Shown here: positions 51,960-61,562 of the stretch, one piece after another
How positions within the stretch are numbered: the stretch's first letter is position 1
Layout: each line of letters opens with the position of its first letter
Origin: Siminovitchia sediminis
Lineage (GTDB): Bacteria; Bacillota; Bacilli; Bacillales; Bacillaceae_C
Assembly (NCBI RefSeq): GCF_042680885.1
Contig: NZ_JBHUEO010000007.1
Span: forward strand, 1 to 64,000
Reading direction: 5' to 3'
Length of the DNA: 64,000 nucleotides
Made by a program: the position numbers and the translations under genes
Notes under the pieces: model-generated
Told to the model about the DNA's origin: nothing
Seen by the model: the letters and a program-made list of their open reading frames with translations, nothing else
Database searches by the model: none

Positions 51960-54900
51960 TTGGCACTTTTACAAAAGAACCAAGTGGCAGAAATGTTTCA
52001 CCCGACCATTTACAGGCGGGGAAGAGAATACTATTTTCAGGGCCGAGTAGGCAGACTGAATTTTGATGATAGCAGCGGAGTTTGCCAGACGTATGTTCAA
52101 GGAACTGAACCTTATCTGGTGGAGGTTAATGTAAGCAAACTGCCGGAAAATATTGCGGTGTACTGTGATTGTCAGGCATTTGAAAAATATTATGAATGTA
52201 AACATATTGTAGCCGCCATGCTTGAAATTTGTGAGAAACAAGACGAGGTGATGAAAGATTACGGCAGGTCATATGGCGGGAAATACCATGCTGCAGCTGA
52301 CCTCATTCAATTGGTGGACGAGACAGTCTTAACAGGGTATTCCATGCCAGTTATCGGGACAAAGCCGTTAAAATTAGAATATCACCTGGATTTTTCCAAC
52401 CCTCATGCACTTTTTATTGAACTGAGGGCTGGGATCGATCATGCATACGTTGTTAGAGATGCAGAGGAATTTATTCAAAATGTCAAGAACGGGCAGGAGC
52501 ATCCTTTTACAAAAAAGTTTACCTACAGCCCGGAAGACCATAAGGTCGATCCGTTGGACAGGGATATTTTACATGAACTCCATTTGCTCATTGAAAATGA
52601 GAAGCTGTATGCAGAAGGCATGAAGACATATTATTCAAATCACTCGATTTTTTCTACGCCAAGATCGATCATGATTCCGCCATTGTTTGCCCGGTCATTG
52701 CTGGATAAAATAGCCGGCAGACATGTAACCGGGAAACTGGGAGGGCAAACGTTTGACAGGATTGAGATCATGGAGGACGATTTTCCTTTCCAATATGAGC
52801 TGGGTAAGAGCGAAAAAAACGATTTGGAATTAAAACTCCCGGAGGTGGCCCATGCGGTATACATGGAGCCGTATGAGATGGTTTTTTTGGAAGGTAAAAT
52901 TTATTTTCCAGAGGCGGATTTACTTCCTTTTATTGAAAAAATGATTAAAATCCAAAAGAGAAACAGTGTCATTTCCATTGCTGCAGACCAGGCGGATGCG
53001 TTTGTATCAGAAGTGCTTCCACAACTGAAAAAGCTGGGGACGGTTGAGGTTGCCGAGCAGGTAAAAGAGCAAATCATTCAGGTTCCCCTCACTGCCAAAG
53101 CGTATATTGATTTGGTAGATGACACCATCACAGCAAGGCTGGAATATCATTATGGCGGTCTGGTTGTAGATCCTTTTCATCAGCACGAAGAGGATGGAAA
53201 GATTTTAATCCGGGATGTCGAAAAAGAGAAGGAGATCATGCATATCATCGAAAATGCAGGGTTGAAATATAACGGAAAGGAACTTCACCTCCAATTGGAT
53301 GAGGAAGAGCTTTATGATTTTCTGTTTGTTATCCTGCCTGCATTGGGTGAGCGTTGTGAATTATTCCTTACTAACCATCTCCGTGCAATTGTTTCGGCGG
53401 ATCAGCCGGTTCCACAAACACGGATTCAAACAGAAGAATCAGCCGGACTGCTGGAGATTAGTTTCCAGCTTGATGGGATCGATGAAGATGAAATAGCCGA
53501 CGTGATGAAAACGGCCATGGAGAAGAAGCGATATTATCGCATGAAAAACGGAGGATATGTATCGCTGGAAACTGAGGAGTTTCGATCGTTGCAGGAGCTT
53601 TTTGAAGATTTGCATGTGGATCGCCATGAACTTGATCAGGGAAGCGTCCGTGTTCCGACCTATCGCGGTGTCCAAATTGACGAAGCTCTTCAGACCAGAA
53701 AGGATTATGACTCCTCATTTAAAAAGCTTTTGGACCGGTTAAAACGGCCCGAAGAGCAGACCTTTCCTCTTCCTGAAGGCCTAAAGGCTTCAATGAGGGA
53801 ATACCAAAAAACCGGTTATCAATGGTTCCGCTCATTGTCCCATTATCATCTGGGCGGAATTTTAGCGGATGATATGGGCTTGGGAAAAACATTGCAAAGC
53901 ATTGCTTATTTAGTGGCGGAAAACGGGGAAAAGCGCCATTTGATTGTAGCCCCGGCATCCCTTATCTATAACTGGCAAAGTGAATGGAGGAAATTCGCTC
54001 CGGTTATCAGGACAGCAGTAATAGCCGGTACACGGGAAGAAAGAGAAAAGATATTGGCCTCTGACGAAGCGGATGTATACATTACCTCTTATTCTACGTT
54101 AAGGCAAGATATTGACTTATATCAACATGAGCAGTTTCATACGCTGATTTTAGATGAAGCGCAATTTATCAAGAACTATACAACAAAGTCTGCCGCAGCA
54201 GTAAGACGGATACGTGCGACGAGAAAATTTGCTTTGAGCGGTACGCCTATTGAAAATTCGGTAGAAGAGTTATGGGGCATTTTCCAAGCGATCATGCCGG
54301 GGCTGTTTCCGGGTTTAAAGGAATTTAAAAAAATGAAACCGGAAAAAATCTCCCGCTTAATCAAACCGTTTATTTTAAGAAGGTTAAAATCCGATGTGTT
54401 AAAAGAGCTTCCGGAAAAAATTGAAACTACCCATATTACAGAGCTTTCCAAAGAACAAAAGGAGCTGTATCTCGGATATTTGCAGCGGATTCAGAAGGAA
54501 ACGGCTGCATCTCTCAAGGGAGAAGGTTTTCAAAAAAGCAGGATGAAAATATTGGCAGGAATTACAAGGCTCCGGCAATTATGCTGCCACCCTTCTCTAT
54601 TTTTGGAAAACTATGAAGGCAAGTCCGGTAAACTGGAGCAACTGATGGAGACCATTGAAACATCTCTTGAAAATGGGAAGAAGCTTCTCATTTTTTCTCA
54701 ATTTACAAGTATGCTGGACATTATCCAACAGAAACTGTATGAAGCAGACTATTCACATTTTTATCTGAATGGACAGACGCCTGCGCAAGAACGGCTGAGA
54801 ATGAGTGAGCAGTTTAATCAAGGAAAAACATCTATTTTTCTCATTTCGCTAAAGGCGGGAGGCACTGGCTTAAACCTAACGGCTGCCGATACAGTGATCT

Positions 54901-55136
54901 TGTATGACTTATGGTGGAATCCTGCAGTAGAAGATCAGGCAGCAGGAAGAGCGCACCGTTTCGGGCAAAAAAACGTCGTTCAAGTGATCAGACTGATAAC
55001 AAAGGGAACGATTGAGGAGAAAATTTATGAATTGCAGCAGAAAAAACGGGAACTGATTGAGCAGGTGATCCAGCCCGGTGAAACGATGCTCTCCAGTTTA
55101 TCTGAGGAAGATATAAAGGAAATATTAAGCATGTAA
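51960..55136 (+). CDS. ywqA: SNF2-family DEAD/DEAH-box helicase with SWIM zinc finger
   Basis: The 1058-residue protein has an N-terminal SWIM finger (VYCDCQAFEKYYECKHIVAA, CxC...CxH near 65-85) and a bacterial SNF2-associated region. The ATPase core starts near 610: ADDMGLGKTLQSIAYL (Walker A), LILDEAQFIKN (DEAH-like), SGTPIENS. The helicase C domain has SLKAGGTGLNLTAADTVI and DQAAGRAHRFGQ. It is a double-strand DNA translocase of YwqA type. TTG 51960 is the likely start; AAGAAGGG is 12 bases upstream. Confidence 0.92.
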   Translation: MALLQKNQVAEMFHPTIYRRGREYYFQGRVGRLNFDDSSGVCQTYVQGTEPYLVEVNVSKLPENIAVYCDCQAFEKYYECKHIVAAMLEICEKQDEVMKDYGRSYGGKYHAAADLIQLVDETVLTGYSMPVIGTKPLKLEYHLDFSNPHALFIELRAGIDHAYVVRDAEEFIQNVKNGQEHPFTKKFTYSPEDHKVDPLDRDILHELHLLIENEKLYAEGMKTYYSNHSIFSTPRSIMIPPLFARSLLDKIAGRHVTGKLGGQTFDRIEIMEDDFPFQYELGKSEKNDLELKLPEVAHAVYMEPYEMVFLEGKIYFPEADLLPFIEKMIKIQKRNSVISIAADQADAFVSEVLPQLKKLGTVEVAEQVKEQIIQVPLTAKAYIDLVDDTITARLEYHYGGLVVDPFHQHEEDGKILIRDVEKEKEIMHIIENAGLKYNGKELHLQLDEEELYDFLFVILPALGERCELFLTNHLRAIVSADQPVPQTRIQTEESAGLLEISFQLDGIDEDEIADVMKTAMEKKRYYRMKNGGYVSLETEEFRSLQELFEDLHVDRHELDQGSVRVPTYRGVQIDEALQTRKDYDSSFKKLLDRLKRPEEQTFPLPEGLKASMREYQKTGYQWFRSLSHYHLGGILADDMGLGKTLQSIAYLVAENGEKRHLIVAPASLIYNWQSEWRKFAPVIRTAVIAGTREEREKILASDEADVYITSYSTLRQDIDLYQHEQFHTLILDEAQFIKNYTTKSAAAVRRIRATRKFALSGTPIENSVEELWGIFQAIMPGLFPGLKEFKKMKPEKISRLIKPFILRRLKSDVLKELPEKIETTHITELSKEQKELYLGYLQRIQKETAASLKGEGFQKSRMKILAGITRLRQLCCHPSLFLENYEGKSGKLEQLMETIETSLENGKKLLIFSQFTSMLDIIQQKLYEADYSHFYLNGQTPAQERLRMSEQFNQGKTSIFLISLKAGGTGLNLTAADTVILYDLWWNPAVEDQAAGRAHRFGQKNVVQVIRLITKGTIEEKIYELQQKKRELIEQVIQPGETMLSSLSEEDIKEILSM

Positions 55137-55143
55137 GGCGAGT

Positions 55144-55178
55144 AAAAGCAGCTGTTTTCACGACAGTTGCTTTTTTAT
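55144..55178 (+). terminator. Rho-independent terminator of the helicase gene
   Basis: AAAAGCAGCTGT and ACAGTTGCTTTT form a stem with one G-T pair and run into TTTTTT. Confidence 0.88.
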
Positions 55179-55325
55179 TTTTGAAGGAGCGTATGCAAGA
55201 AGTCGGATGAGGTATAGAGTGATTCATAAATGAAGAAAAGAAGATATATTTTTTAATGGACGGAATATAGTTCCTATAGTGGCTGTTCATCTACTGTTAT
55301 ACAGTAAAATATAACTAATATTAAA

Positions 55326-55340
55326 TTATAATAATTATAA
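55326..55340. promoter_or_regulatory. PerR box, exact consensus
   Basis: TTATAATAATTATAA equals the TTATAATNATTATAA consensus of the peroxide repressor PerR. It abuts the -35 element of the catalase promoter. Confidence 0.9.
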
Positions 55341-55341
55341 C

Positions 55342-55370
55342 TTGAAAATGATTATTGATCATGTTACGAT
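55342..55370 (+). promoter_or_regulatory. Sigma-A promoter of katA
   Basis: TTGAAA (55342-55347) and TACGAT (55365-55370) are separated by 17 bases. The promoter is flanked by PerR boxes on both sides. Confidence 0.8.
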
Positions 55371-55379
55371 GTACTTACA

Positions 55380-55394
55380 TTAAAATTATTATAA
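55380..55394. promoter_or_regulatory. Second PerR box, downstream of the promoter
   Basis: TTAAAATTATTATAA differs from the PerR consensus at one of the fixed positions. It covers the transcription start, so bound PerR would block the polymerase. Confidence 0.7.
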
Positions 55395-55410
55395 ATAAGG
55401 CGGGATGATA

Positions 55411-56877
55411 ATGGCAAATAACGATCATAAATTAACAACAAGCTGGGGAGCTCCGGTAGGGGACAACCAGAACTCCATGACAGCCGGAGCAAGAGGTCCG
55501 ACATTAATTCAGGATGTCCACCTTTTGGAAAAGCTGGCCCATTTTAACAGAGAACGGATTCCTGAGAGAGTGGTCCATGCAAAGGGTGCCGGGGCACATG
55601 GCTATTTTCAGGTGACCAACGATGTCTCGAAGTATACGAAAGCAAAATTTTTATCTGAAGTAGGCAAGCGCACGCCAATGTTCATTCGTTTTTCGACCGT
55701 TGCGGGAGAATTGGGATCTGCAGATACAGTAAGAGATCCACGCGGATTTGCGGTGAAGTTTTACACAGAAGACGGAAACTATGACCTTGTAGGCAATAAC
55801 ACGCCTGTATTCTTCATCCGTGATGCGATTAAATTCCCGGACTTTATCCATACTCAAAAAAGAGACCCGCGTACACATTTGAAAAATCCAAATGCCGTGT
55901 GGGATTTCTGGTCTTTGTCACCTGAATCTCTTCATCAGGTCACAATTTTAATGTCTGACAGGGGAATCCCTGCTACATTCCGTCACATGCATGGGTTTGG
56001 AAGCCATACGTTCAAATGGACAAATGCAGAAGGCGAAAGCGTTTGGGTGAAATATCATTTTAAAACCGACCAAGGAATTAAAAACCTTGATGTACATCTC
56101 GCTGCAAAATTGGCAGGAGAAAATCCTGATTATCATACGGAGGATTTATTTAATGCGATTGAAAATGGAGATGATCCATCTTGGACATTATATGTGCAGA
56201 TCATGCCGATTGAAGAGGCAGATACGTATAGGTTTGATCCATTTGATGTGACAAAAGTATGGTCGCAAAAAGATTATCCATTGATTGAAGTGGGACGGAT
56301 GGTATTGAACCGCAATCCTGAAAATTATTTTGCGGAAGTAGAGCAGGCGGCATTCTCGCCGGGAACTCTTGTACCGGGAATCGATGTCTCACCGGATAAA
56401 ATGCTCCAGGGACGGTTGTTTGCCTATCATGATGCACACCGTTACCGCGTCGGGGCCAATCACCAGCTGCTCCCGATTAACCGTCCAAAAACTGAAGTAA
56501 GCAATTATCAGAGAGACGGTGCGATGCGCTTTGACAACAACGGCGGCGGCTCTGTCTATTATGAGCCGAACAGCTATGGTGGTCCAATGGAATCTCCGGC
56601 CGACAAACCTGCTCTATATCCTGTTTCCGGAGATGCGGCCAGTGTCAGCTATGACCATGATGATCACTATACACAGCCGGGGGATCTATATCGCCTAATG
56701 AGCAAGGATGAACGCGAACGGCTTGTAGCCAACATTGTTGCTTCGATGAAACCTGTGGAAAAAGATGAAATTAAGCTGCGTCAAATTCGGCATTTCTATA
56801 AAGCTGATCCGGAATATGGAACAAAAGTCGCTGAAGGATTAGGGCTGAAAGTTCCCTCGGATGAAGTGAAACTATGA
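55411..56877 (+). CDS. katA: Catalase (small-subunit, clade 3 type)
   Basis: The 488-residue heme enzyme has the catalytic His in VVHAKGAGAHGYFQV, the heme-ligand tyrosine motif RLFAYHDAHRYRVG and the NNTPVFFIRDAIKFPDFIHT block. It removes hydrogen peroxide, including that made by FAD amine oxidases such as the one in the island. ATG 55411 is six bases after AAGGCGGG; ATG 55405 overlaps that site. Confidence 0.95.
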   Translation: MANNDHKLTTSWGAPVGDNQNSMTAGARGPTLIQDVHLLEKLAHFNRERIPERVVHAKGAGAHGYFQVTNDVSKYTKAKFLSEVGKRTPMFIRFSTVAGELGSADTVRDPRGFAVKFYTEDGNYDLVGNNTPVFFIRDAIKFPDFIHTQKRDPRTHLKNPNAVWDFWSLSPESLHQVTILMSDRGIPATFRHMHGFGSHTFKWTNAEGESVWVKYHFKTDQGIKNLDVHLAAKLAGENPDYHTEDLFNAIENGDDPSWTLYVQIMPIEEADTYRFDPFDVTKVWSQKDYPLIEVGRMVLNRNPENYFAEVEQAAFSPGTLVPGIDVSPDKMLQGRLFAYHDAHRYRVGANHQLLPINRPKTEVSNYQRDGAMRFDNNGGGSVYYEPNSYGGPMESPADKPALYPVSGDAASVSYDHDDHYTQPGDLYRLMSKDERERLVANIVASMKPVEKDEIKLRQIRHFYKADPEYGTKVAEGLGLKVPSDEVKL

Positions 56878-56883
56878 TTGGAC

Positions 56884-56915
56884 AGAGAGCCGCGAAAAGC
56901 AGCTCTCTTTTTTTG
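56884..56915 (+). terminator. Rho-independent terminator of katA
   Basis: AGAGAGC (56884-56890) pairs with GCTCTCT (56902-56908), followed by a run of T. The rest of the gap up to 57188 shows only the GGGAGG site of the next gene. Confidence 0.85.
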
Positions 56916-57188
56916 TCTGTTTATGAGAATTCCCGACGTTCATTGGTCCTGGACTGGAAAGGATGAAGTCCTTCACGGATCCAATTAAACATTACAACCA
57001 TTGATACCATCCAGAATGCTTGGATTAATAGCTGTAATAAACCTGTCTTTGTATTCGCTCAAATATTTTTTTAATCGGCCGGCTCCCTCACTCATTTACT
57101 TTGCCAGGTTAAATAGTTTCGGCGGCTGATCCTGTTTGATAATAAGACGGATATGCAGAGCATAGGATAGGTTGAGGGAGGATACGTT

Positions 57189-58418
57189 ATGAAGTTCAGT
57201 TATGTTACGCAGTTAACCTGTTCCAAGTGCTCTCGGGCATACAGTCCGGATATTGTTCAGCAGCTATGTGTGTGCGGCTCGCCCCTGCTGGTCAGCTATG
57301 ATTTCAAGACTCTGGCAAAAATGTTAAAGCCAAGTGATCTTGTAAAGAGAAAACCTGATCTCTGGCGGTATCATGAACTGCTGCCGGTAAAAAGCCCGGA
57401 CCGTATCGTTTCATTGGGGGAAGGAATGACCCCTCTGCTTCGAATGAAGAAGTTGGGGACCGATATGGCTCTGTCCCAGTTATACATGAAAGACGAAGGT
57501 TTGGTCCCGACAGGAACATTTAAGGCGCGCGGAGCAGCCGTGGGAGTATCGAAAGCAAAAGAATTAGGAGTGAAAGGATTGGTGATGCCAACCAACGGAA
57601 ACGCCGGAGCAGCCTGGACACTCTATTCTTCCAGGGCAGATATTCAGGCTGTCATTATCATGCCAAAAAGTGCACCCGCAATGATCCGATCGGAAGTGGC
57701 TCTAGCAAACTCTCAACTTTATTTAGTCGACGGACTTATCAGTGACGCCGGAAAAATAGCAGCAAAGACAGCAGCGGAATTTAATTTATATGATGTCTCC
57801 ACATTAAAAGAACCGTACCGCATAGAAGGTAAAAAGACGATGGGATTTGAAATAGCCGAACAGCTCGGCTGGTCGGTTCCGGACGTCATTTTATATCCGG
57901 CCGGCGGCGGAGTAGGACTTATAGCGATATATAAAGCGTTAAAGGAACTGCAGGAATTGGGCTGGATTGATTCAAATAAAATGCCCAGGTTCGTGGCAGT
58001 TCAGGCCGAGGGATGTGCCCCTATTGTCAAGGCGTGGAAGGAAGGAAAAAAAGAATCGGAGTTTTGGCCTGATTCCCGGACAGTTGCTTTCGGCATCAAT
58101 GTCCCTAAAGCATTGGGAGACTTTTTGGTCCTTGAAGCCATCTATGAAACAGGCGGGTGTGCCGTTGCCGTGAATGATGAAGAGATCCTCAAAGAACAGG
58201 AGAAAATGATCAGGAAAGAAGGTGCTTTTATCTGTCCTGAAGGAGCCGCTGCCTTCCTGGCAGCCCGCAAACTTCGAAAAGAAGGATGGATACAAGAATT
58301 TGAAAAAGTAGTTGTCATCAATACCGGAACAGGATTAAAGTACATGGGTCAGGAAGGAGCCGAATTGCCGCTTCTGCAACCTGATGAGCGGATCACCCGT
58401 CTTCAAGTATTGCCATAG
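57189..58418 (+). CDS. Threonine synthase-like PLP-dependent enzyme
   Basis: The 409-residue fold-type II PLP protein has an N-terminal zinc-ribbon-like part (CSKCSRAY...CVCG), then VSLGEGMTPLLRM, the PLP lysine in PTGTFKARGA and the phosphate loop PAGGGVG. Threonine synthases usually read SFKDRG; TFKARG is a variant seen in threonine synthase-like proteins, so the reaction may be different (a lyase or another beta-replacement). No hom or thrB adjoins it. GGGAGG precedes ATG 57189. Confidence 0.8.
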   Translation: MKFSYVTQLTCSKCSRAYSPDIVQQLCVCGSPLLVSYDFKTLAKMLKPSDLVKRKPDLWRYHELLPVKSPDRIVSLGEGMTPLLRMKKLGTDMALSQLYMKDEGLVPTGTFKARGAAVGVSKAKELGVKGLVMPTNGNAGAAWTLYSSRADIQAVIIMPKSAPAMIRSEVALANSQLYLVDGLISDAGKIAAKTAAEFNLYDVSTLKEPYRIEGKKTMGFEIAEQLGWSVPDVILYPAGGGVGLIAIYKALKELQELGWIDSNKMPRFVAVQAEGCAPIVKAWKEGKKESEFWPDSRTVAFGINVPKALGDFLVLEAIYETGGCAVAVNDEEILKEQEKMIRKEGAFICPEGAAAFLAARKLRKEGWIQEFEKVVVINTGTGLKYMGQEGAELPLLQPDERITRLQVLP

Positions 58419-58459
58419 CGTTCTCTCCCTCACAAAGTGCAATACGAGGAGGGCTTGTC

Positions 58460-59659
58460 ATGAGGAAAAACTTTGTTCTACAAATATTTGCAGCCTTCAT
58501 CCTTGCTATTATTGCCGGATTGATTTTTGGGGAAAGAGCGACGGTTGTTCAGCCGCTGGGGGATTTGTTTCTCAGACTGATTAAGTTTATTATTGTTCCC
58601 TTGATTCTTTCGACGATCGTCGTTGGCGTAACAGGGGCAGGAAATATTAATAAGCTTGGCAAACTTGGCGGTAAAGCCATCAGTTATTTTCTTGTTACAA
58701 GTTTTTTTGCAATCACCCTTGGGCTGATTGCCGGATTTGTTTTCCAGCCCGGAAAAGGGATTGACGTTACGCCGGGAGGAGAAGCAGTGGAGCCCGCAGC
58801 TACGGATGGTGTAATAGCGACCTTATTAAATATCATTCCTACAAATCCTATCGAAGCATTAACGACCGGCGCTGTCCTGCAAATTATATTCTTTGCCATC
58901 TTCCTGGGAGTGGCTATTACCCTTGTCGGTGAAAAAGCCCAGCCGGTTCAACACTTTTTTGATGGACTTGCGGAAATCATGTATAAAATTACTGGTATCG
59001 TTATGAAGCTTGTTCCGCTTGGGATATTCGGACTTCTCGCACCCATAGTAGGAACTCATGGGGCTTCTGTTCTCATGCCGCTGATCAAAGTTATTATCGC
59101 AATGATTGTCGCGGTCATTATTCATGTGGCAGTGGTCTATTCAACCGCGGTAAAATTACTAGGAAAAATGAGTCCCTTGAAGTTTTTTAAAGGAATTTTT
59201 CCGGCTGCATCAGTCGCATTTGCTACTTGCAGCAGCTCGGGAACCCTTCCGGTAACAATGAAAAATACTCAGGAAAATTTGGGAGTTTCAAAGGAAACGA
59301 GCAGTTTTATCCTTCCCCTTGGAGCAACGATCAATATGGATGGGACCGCCATTTATCAAGGGCTGGCCGTGATGTTTATTGCCCAATATTATGGCGTGGA
59401 TTTAACAGCTGCTCAAATTTTGATAGTGATGCTGATGGGAACCTTGGCTTCAATTGGAGCAGCAGGGGTTCCGGGTGCCGGATTAATTATGCTTACGATG
59501 GTGCTGACAGCAGTTAATCTTCCATTGGAAGGGATTGCCCTGGTGGCTGGAATTGATCGGATCCTCGATATGTTCAGAACATCGGTCAACATTGTCGGTG
59601 ATGCTTCTGCTTGTGTTGTGGTCGAAAAACCTGGTACGGAAGTCAAAAAGGGGGCATAG
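58460..59659 (+). CDS. Dicarboxylate/amino acid:cation symporter (DAACS, GltP/DctP type)
   Basis: The 399-residue transporter has the hairpin serine-rich motif ATCSSSGTLPVT and NMDGTAIYQGL, then AGVPGAGLIM and DRILDMFRTSVNIVGDASACV, all typical of the glutamate transporter fold. It imports glutamate, aspartate or C4 dicarboxylates with Na+ or H+. It lies 41 bases after the PLP enzyme gene and may be co-transcribed with it. Confidence 0.92.
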   Translation: MRKNFVLQIFAAFILAIIAGLIFGERATVVQPLGDLFLRLIKFIIVPLILSTIVVGVTGAGNINKLGKLGGKAISYFLVTSFFAITLGLIAGFVFQPGKGIDVTPGGEAVEPAATDGVIATLLNIIPTNPIEALTTGAVLQIIFFAIFLGVAITLVGEKAQPVQHFFDGLAEIMYKITGIVMKLVPLGIFGLLAPIVGTHGASVLMPLIKVIIAMIVAVIIHVAVVYSTAVKLLGKMSPLKFFKGIFPAASVAFATCSSSGTLPVTMKNTQENLGVSKETSSFILPLGATINMDGTAIYQGLAVMFIAQYYGVDLTAAQILIVMLMGTLASIGAAGVPGAGLIMLTMVLTAVNLPLEGIALVAGIDRILDMFRTSVNIVGDASACVVVEKPGTEVKKGA

Positions 59660-59667
59660 ATTGAAAA

Positions 59668-59699
59668 AGGCACAGGGAGGCGGTCTCTGTGCTCTTTTA
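59668..59699 (+). terminator. Terminator of the symporter gene
   Basis: GCACAG and CTGTGC arms (59670-59692) with an inner GAG/CTC extension are followed by CTTTTAT. The gap 59700-59958 holds nothing recognised. Confidence 0.65.
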
Positions 59700-59959
59700 T
59701 GATTGCGCAAAAGATTGTTGGACTCGAGGCAGCATGGGCGTTGCTTCTTAAGCCCCGGTAAAAAGAGTTGCATTCGTTCCCGATCAAGAGTTCAACCCGA
59801 TCCAATTGTTACGCAAAAGCGCATTCGTCGGAACGAGCCTTTCCCGCCTTAAATATTTTTTCTGGTTACCCCTTCTTACCAACAAAAGTAAATATGATAT
59901 CCATTTCCAAGCAAATGGAATTTTAGGAGTCCAGTAATCATTACCTATATATCATCATC

Positions 59960-60023
59960 AAAAAAACAAGATTACTCAAACACAGTCCGGCAAAACCCGA
60001 TGACGGTCTTTTTGCCGGACTGC
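59960..60023 (-). terminator. Terminator of the pyrimidine permease gene
   Basis: CAGTCCGGCAAAA (59984-59996) is perfectly complementary to 60011-60023. On the minus strand a T-rich stretch with seven T follows about 15 bases later. Confidence 0.75.
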
Positions 60024-60037
60024 AGATTCAGTCATGC

Positions 60038-61318
60038 CTATTCATTCGTCAATTTTAATCTTTCCAGCAGGTTGAAGAACAAGCTTAATACGATTGCAAC
60101 TACGGTTGCCAAGCCCATTCCGGAAAGGGGAACGGTGCCGATTGTAATGGAAGCTCCGCTGATTCCAATGGCGAGTACTATACAAGTTAAAATCATGTTG
60201 TATGAGATATTATAATCGACATTCGCTTCAACAAGCATCCGAAGTCCACTGACTGCTATAATTCCGAATAGCAATAACGAAATGCCGCCCATGACCGGTG
60301 TAGGAATGGATGAAATCAAGGCTGCGAGTTTTCCGCAAAAGGAAAGAAGAACAGCAATGACTGCAGCTATTCCGATGATCCAGGTAGAATACACCCGTGT
60401 AATGGCCAATACTCCAATATTTTCTCCATAAGTTGTATTCGGAGTGGAACCGACAAAGCTGGAAATCATGGTCGAAATCCCGTTACCCATTAAGGAACGG
60501 TCAAGTCCGGGATCTTTGACCAAGTCTTTTTTTACAATATTGCCGGTAACGACAAGGTGGCCGATATGTTCGGGAACGAGTACAAGAGCTGCAGGCAATA
60601 TCAGTAAAATATCAGACCAATTGAATTTTATTCCATAATAAGTAGGTGCAGAAATCCAGGATGCTTCCCTGACCGCTGTTAAATCGACCATGTTCATAGA
60701 CAGGGCGATCACGTACCCTGCGACAATCCCCAAGAGGATCGGTATGATCTTCAAAAATCCGCGCATCGTCACCCAGCAGATGATTGTAATCGCCAACGTC
60801 AGCAGTGAGACTGTAATGACTTTTGGATCAGGCGACCATCCCTCGGGTGCATCGGCAGGTTTCACCAGCCCTGCCATGTCCGCGGCGACAGGAACCAACT
60901 CCAGACCGATGACTGCCACGATCGCTCCCATGGCTGCCGGTGGAAAAATAATATTGATCCAGGCAGTTCCCACCAGTTTTACAATCAATGCAACGATGAC
61001 AAGGGTAAGGCCGACAGCAAAAAATCCTCCCAAAGCATACGCGTAGCCTTCGCCTCCTGCGTACTTGGACAAAACGGCAAACACAGGGGAAATAAAGGCG
61101 AAGCTGGACCCGAGATAAGCAGGTATTTTCCCCTTTGTAATTAGGATATAGAGCAATGTGCCTAGCCCGTTCATCAGCAGAATGGTTGCAGGGTCTACTT
61201 GGAACAAAAGCGGTACAAGTACCGTAGACCCAAACATGGCAAACAAATGCTGAAAACTGAGGGGAAGACTTTTCAAAATGGGTAAACGTTCATCTACCTG
61301 GATTTCTCTTTGACTCAT
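60038..61318 (-). CDS. uraA: Uracil/pyrimidine permease (NCS2, UraA/PyrP type)
   Basis: The 426-residue, 14-helix type permease begins with the UraA-like block LSFQHLFAMFGSTVLVPLLF. It has VPEHIGHLVVTGNI and FVGSTPNTTYGENIGVLAIT, the substrate-site segments of UraA. The leader carries a PyrR-type motif and a terminator, which supports a pyrimidine rather than a purine substrate. The start is ATG 61318 after TTGGAGAG. Confidence 0.92.
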   Translation of the reverse strand: MSQREIQVDERLPILKSLPLSFQHLFAMFGSTVLVPLLFQVDPATILLMNGLGTLLYILITKGKIPAYLGSSFAFISPVFAVLSKYAGGEGYAYALGGFFAVGLTLVIVALIVKLVGTAWINIIFPPAAMGAIVAVIGLELVPVAADMAGLVKPADAPEGWSPDPKVITVSLLTLAITIICWVTMRGFLKIIPILLGIVAGYVIALSMNMVDLTAVREASWISAPTYYGIKFNWSDILLILPAALVLVPEHIGHLVVTGNIVKKDLVKDPGLDRSLMGNGISTMISSFVGSTPNTTYGENIGVLAITRVYSTWIIGIAAVIAVLLSFCGKLAALISSIPTPVMGGISLLLFGIIAVSGLRMLVEANVDYNISYNMILTCIVLAIGISGASITIGTVPLSGMGLATVVAIVLSLFFNLLERLKLTNE

Positions 61319-61352
61319 TCTTTTCTCTCCAATACTTAAAAATTTCTCCTAT

Positions 61353-61390
61353 GCAAAAAGCACCTTACCCAATAAAAGGCAAGGTGCTGG
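61353..61390 (-). terminator. Attenuator terminator in the uraA leader
   Basis: On the minus strand AGCACCTT and AAGGTGCT pair around a loop and run into TTTTTG, just before the ribosome site of uraA. The arm AGCACCTTGCC can alternatively pair with the upstream AAGGTGCG of the PyrR-binding element. Confidence 0.85.
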
Positions 61391-61435
61391 CTAATTTTTC
61401 CACAGCAAAATCTACACGCATCCTCTAAATGCGCG

Positions 61436-61469
61436 CGCACCTTGTCAGCCTCACGGGACTGGTTTAAAG
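61436..61469 (-). promoter_or_regulatory. PyrR-binding leader element
   Basis: The minus strand reads CTTTAAACCAGTCCCGTGAG then GCTGACAAGG. AGTCC-N1-3-GAGGCT-N-CAAGG is the recalled PyrR recognition loop of Bacillus pyr leaders. With UMP bound, PyrR would hold this hairpin and favour the downstream terminator. Confidence 0.82.
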
Positions 61470-61495
61470 GCATAGAAGATGTAATTGTCAAAAAC

Positions 61496-61524
61496 ATTAT
61501 GTCAGCTGCCATGGAGAATGTCAA
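61496..61524 (-). promoter_or_regulatory. Sigma-A promoter of uraA
   Basis: On the minus strand TTGACA (61524-61519) and CATAAT (61501-61496) are 17 bases apart. The transcript would begin near 61488 and carry a leader of about 170 bases with the PyrR element and attenuator. Confidence 0.8.
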
Positions 61525-61562
61525 TCCTTTTTTGTCAAAACTGAGAGGATATAAAAACTCTC

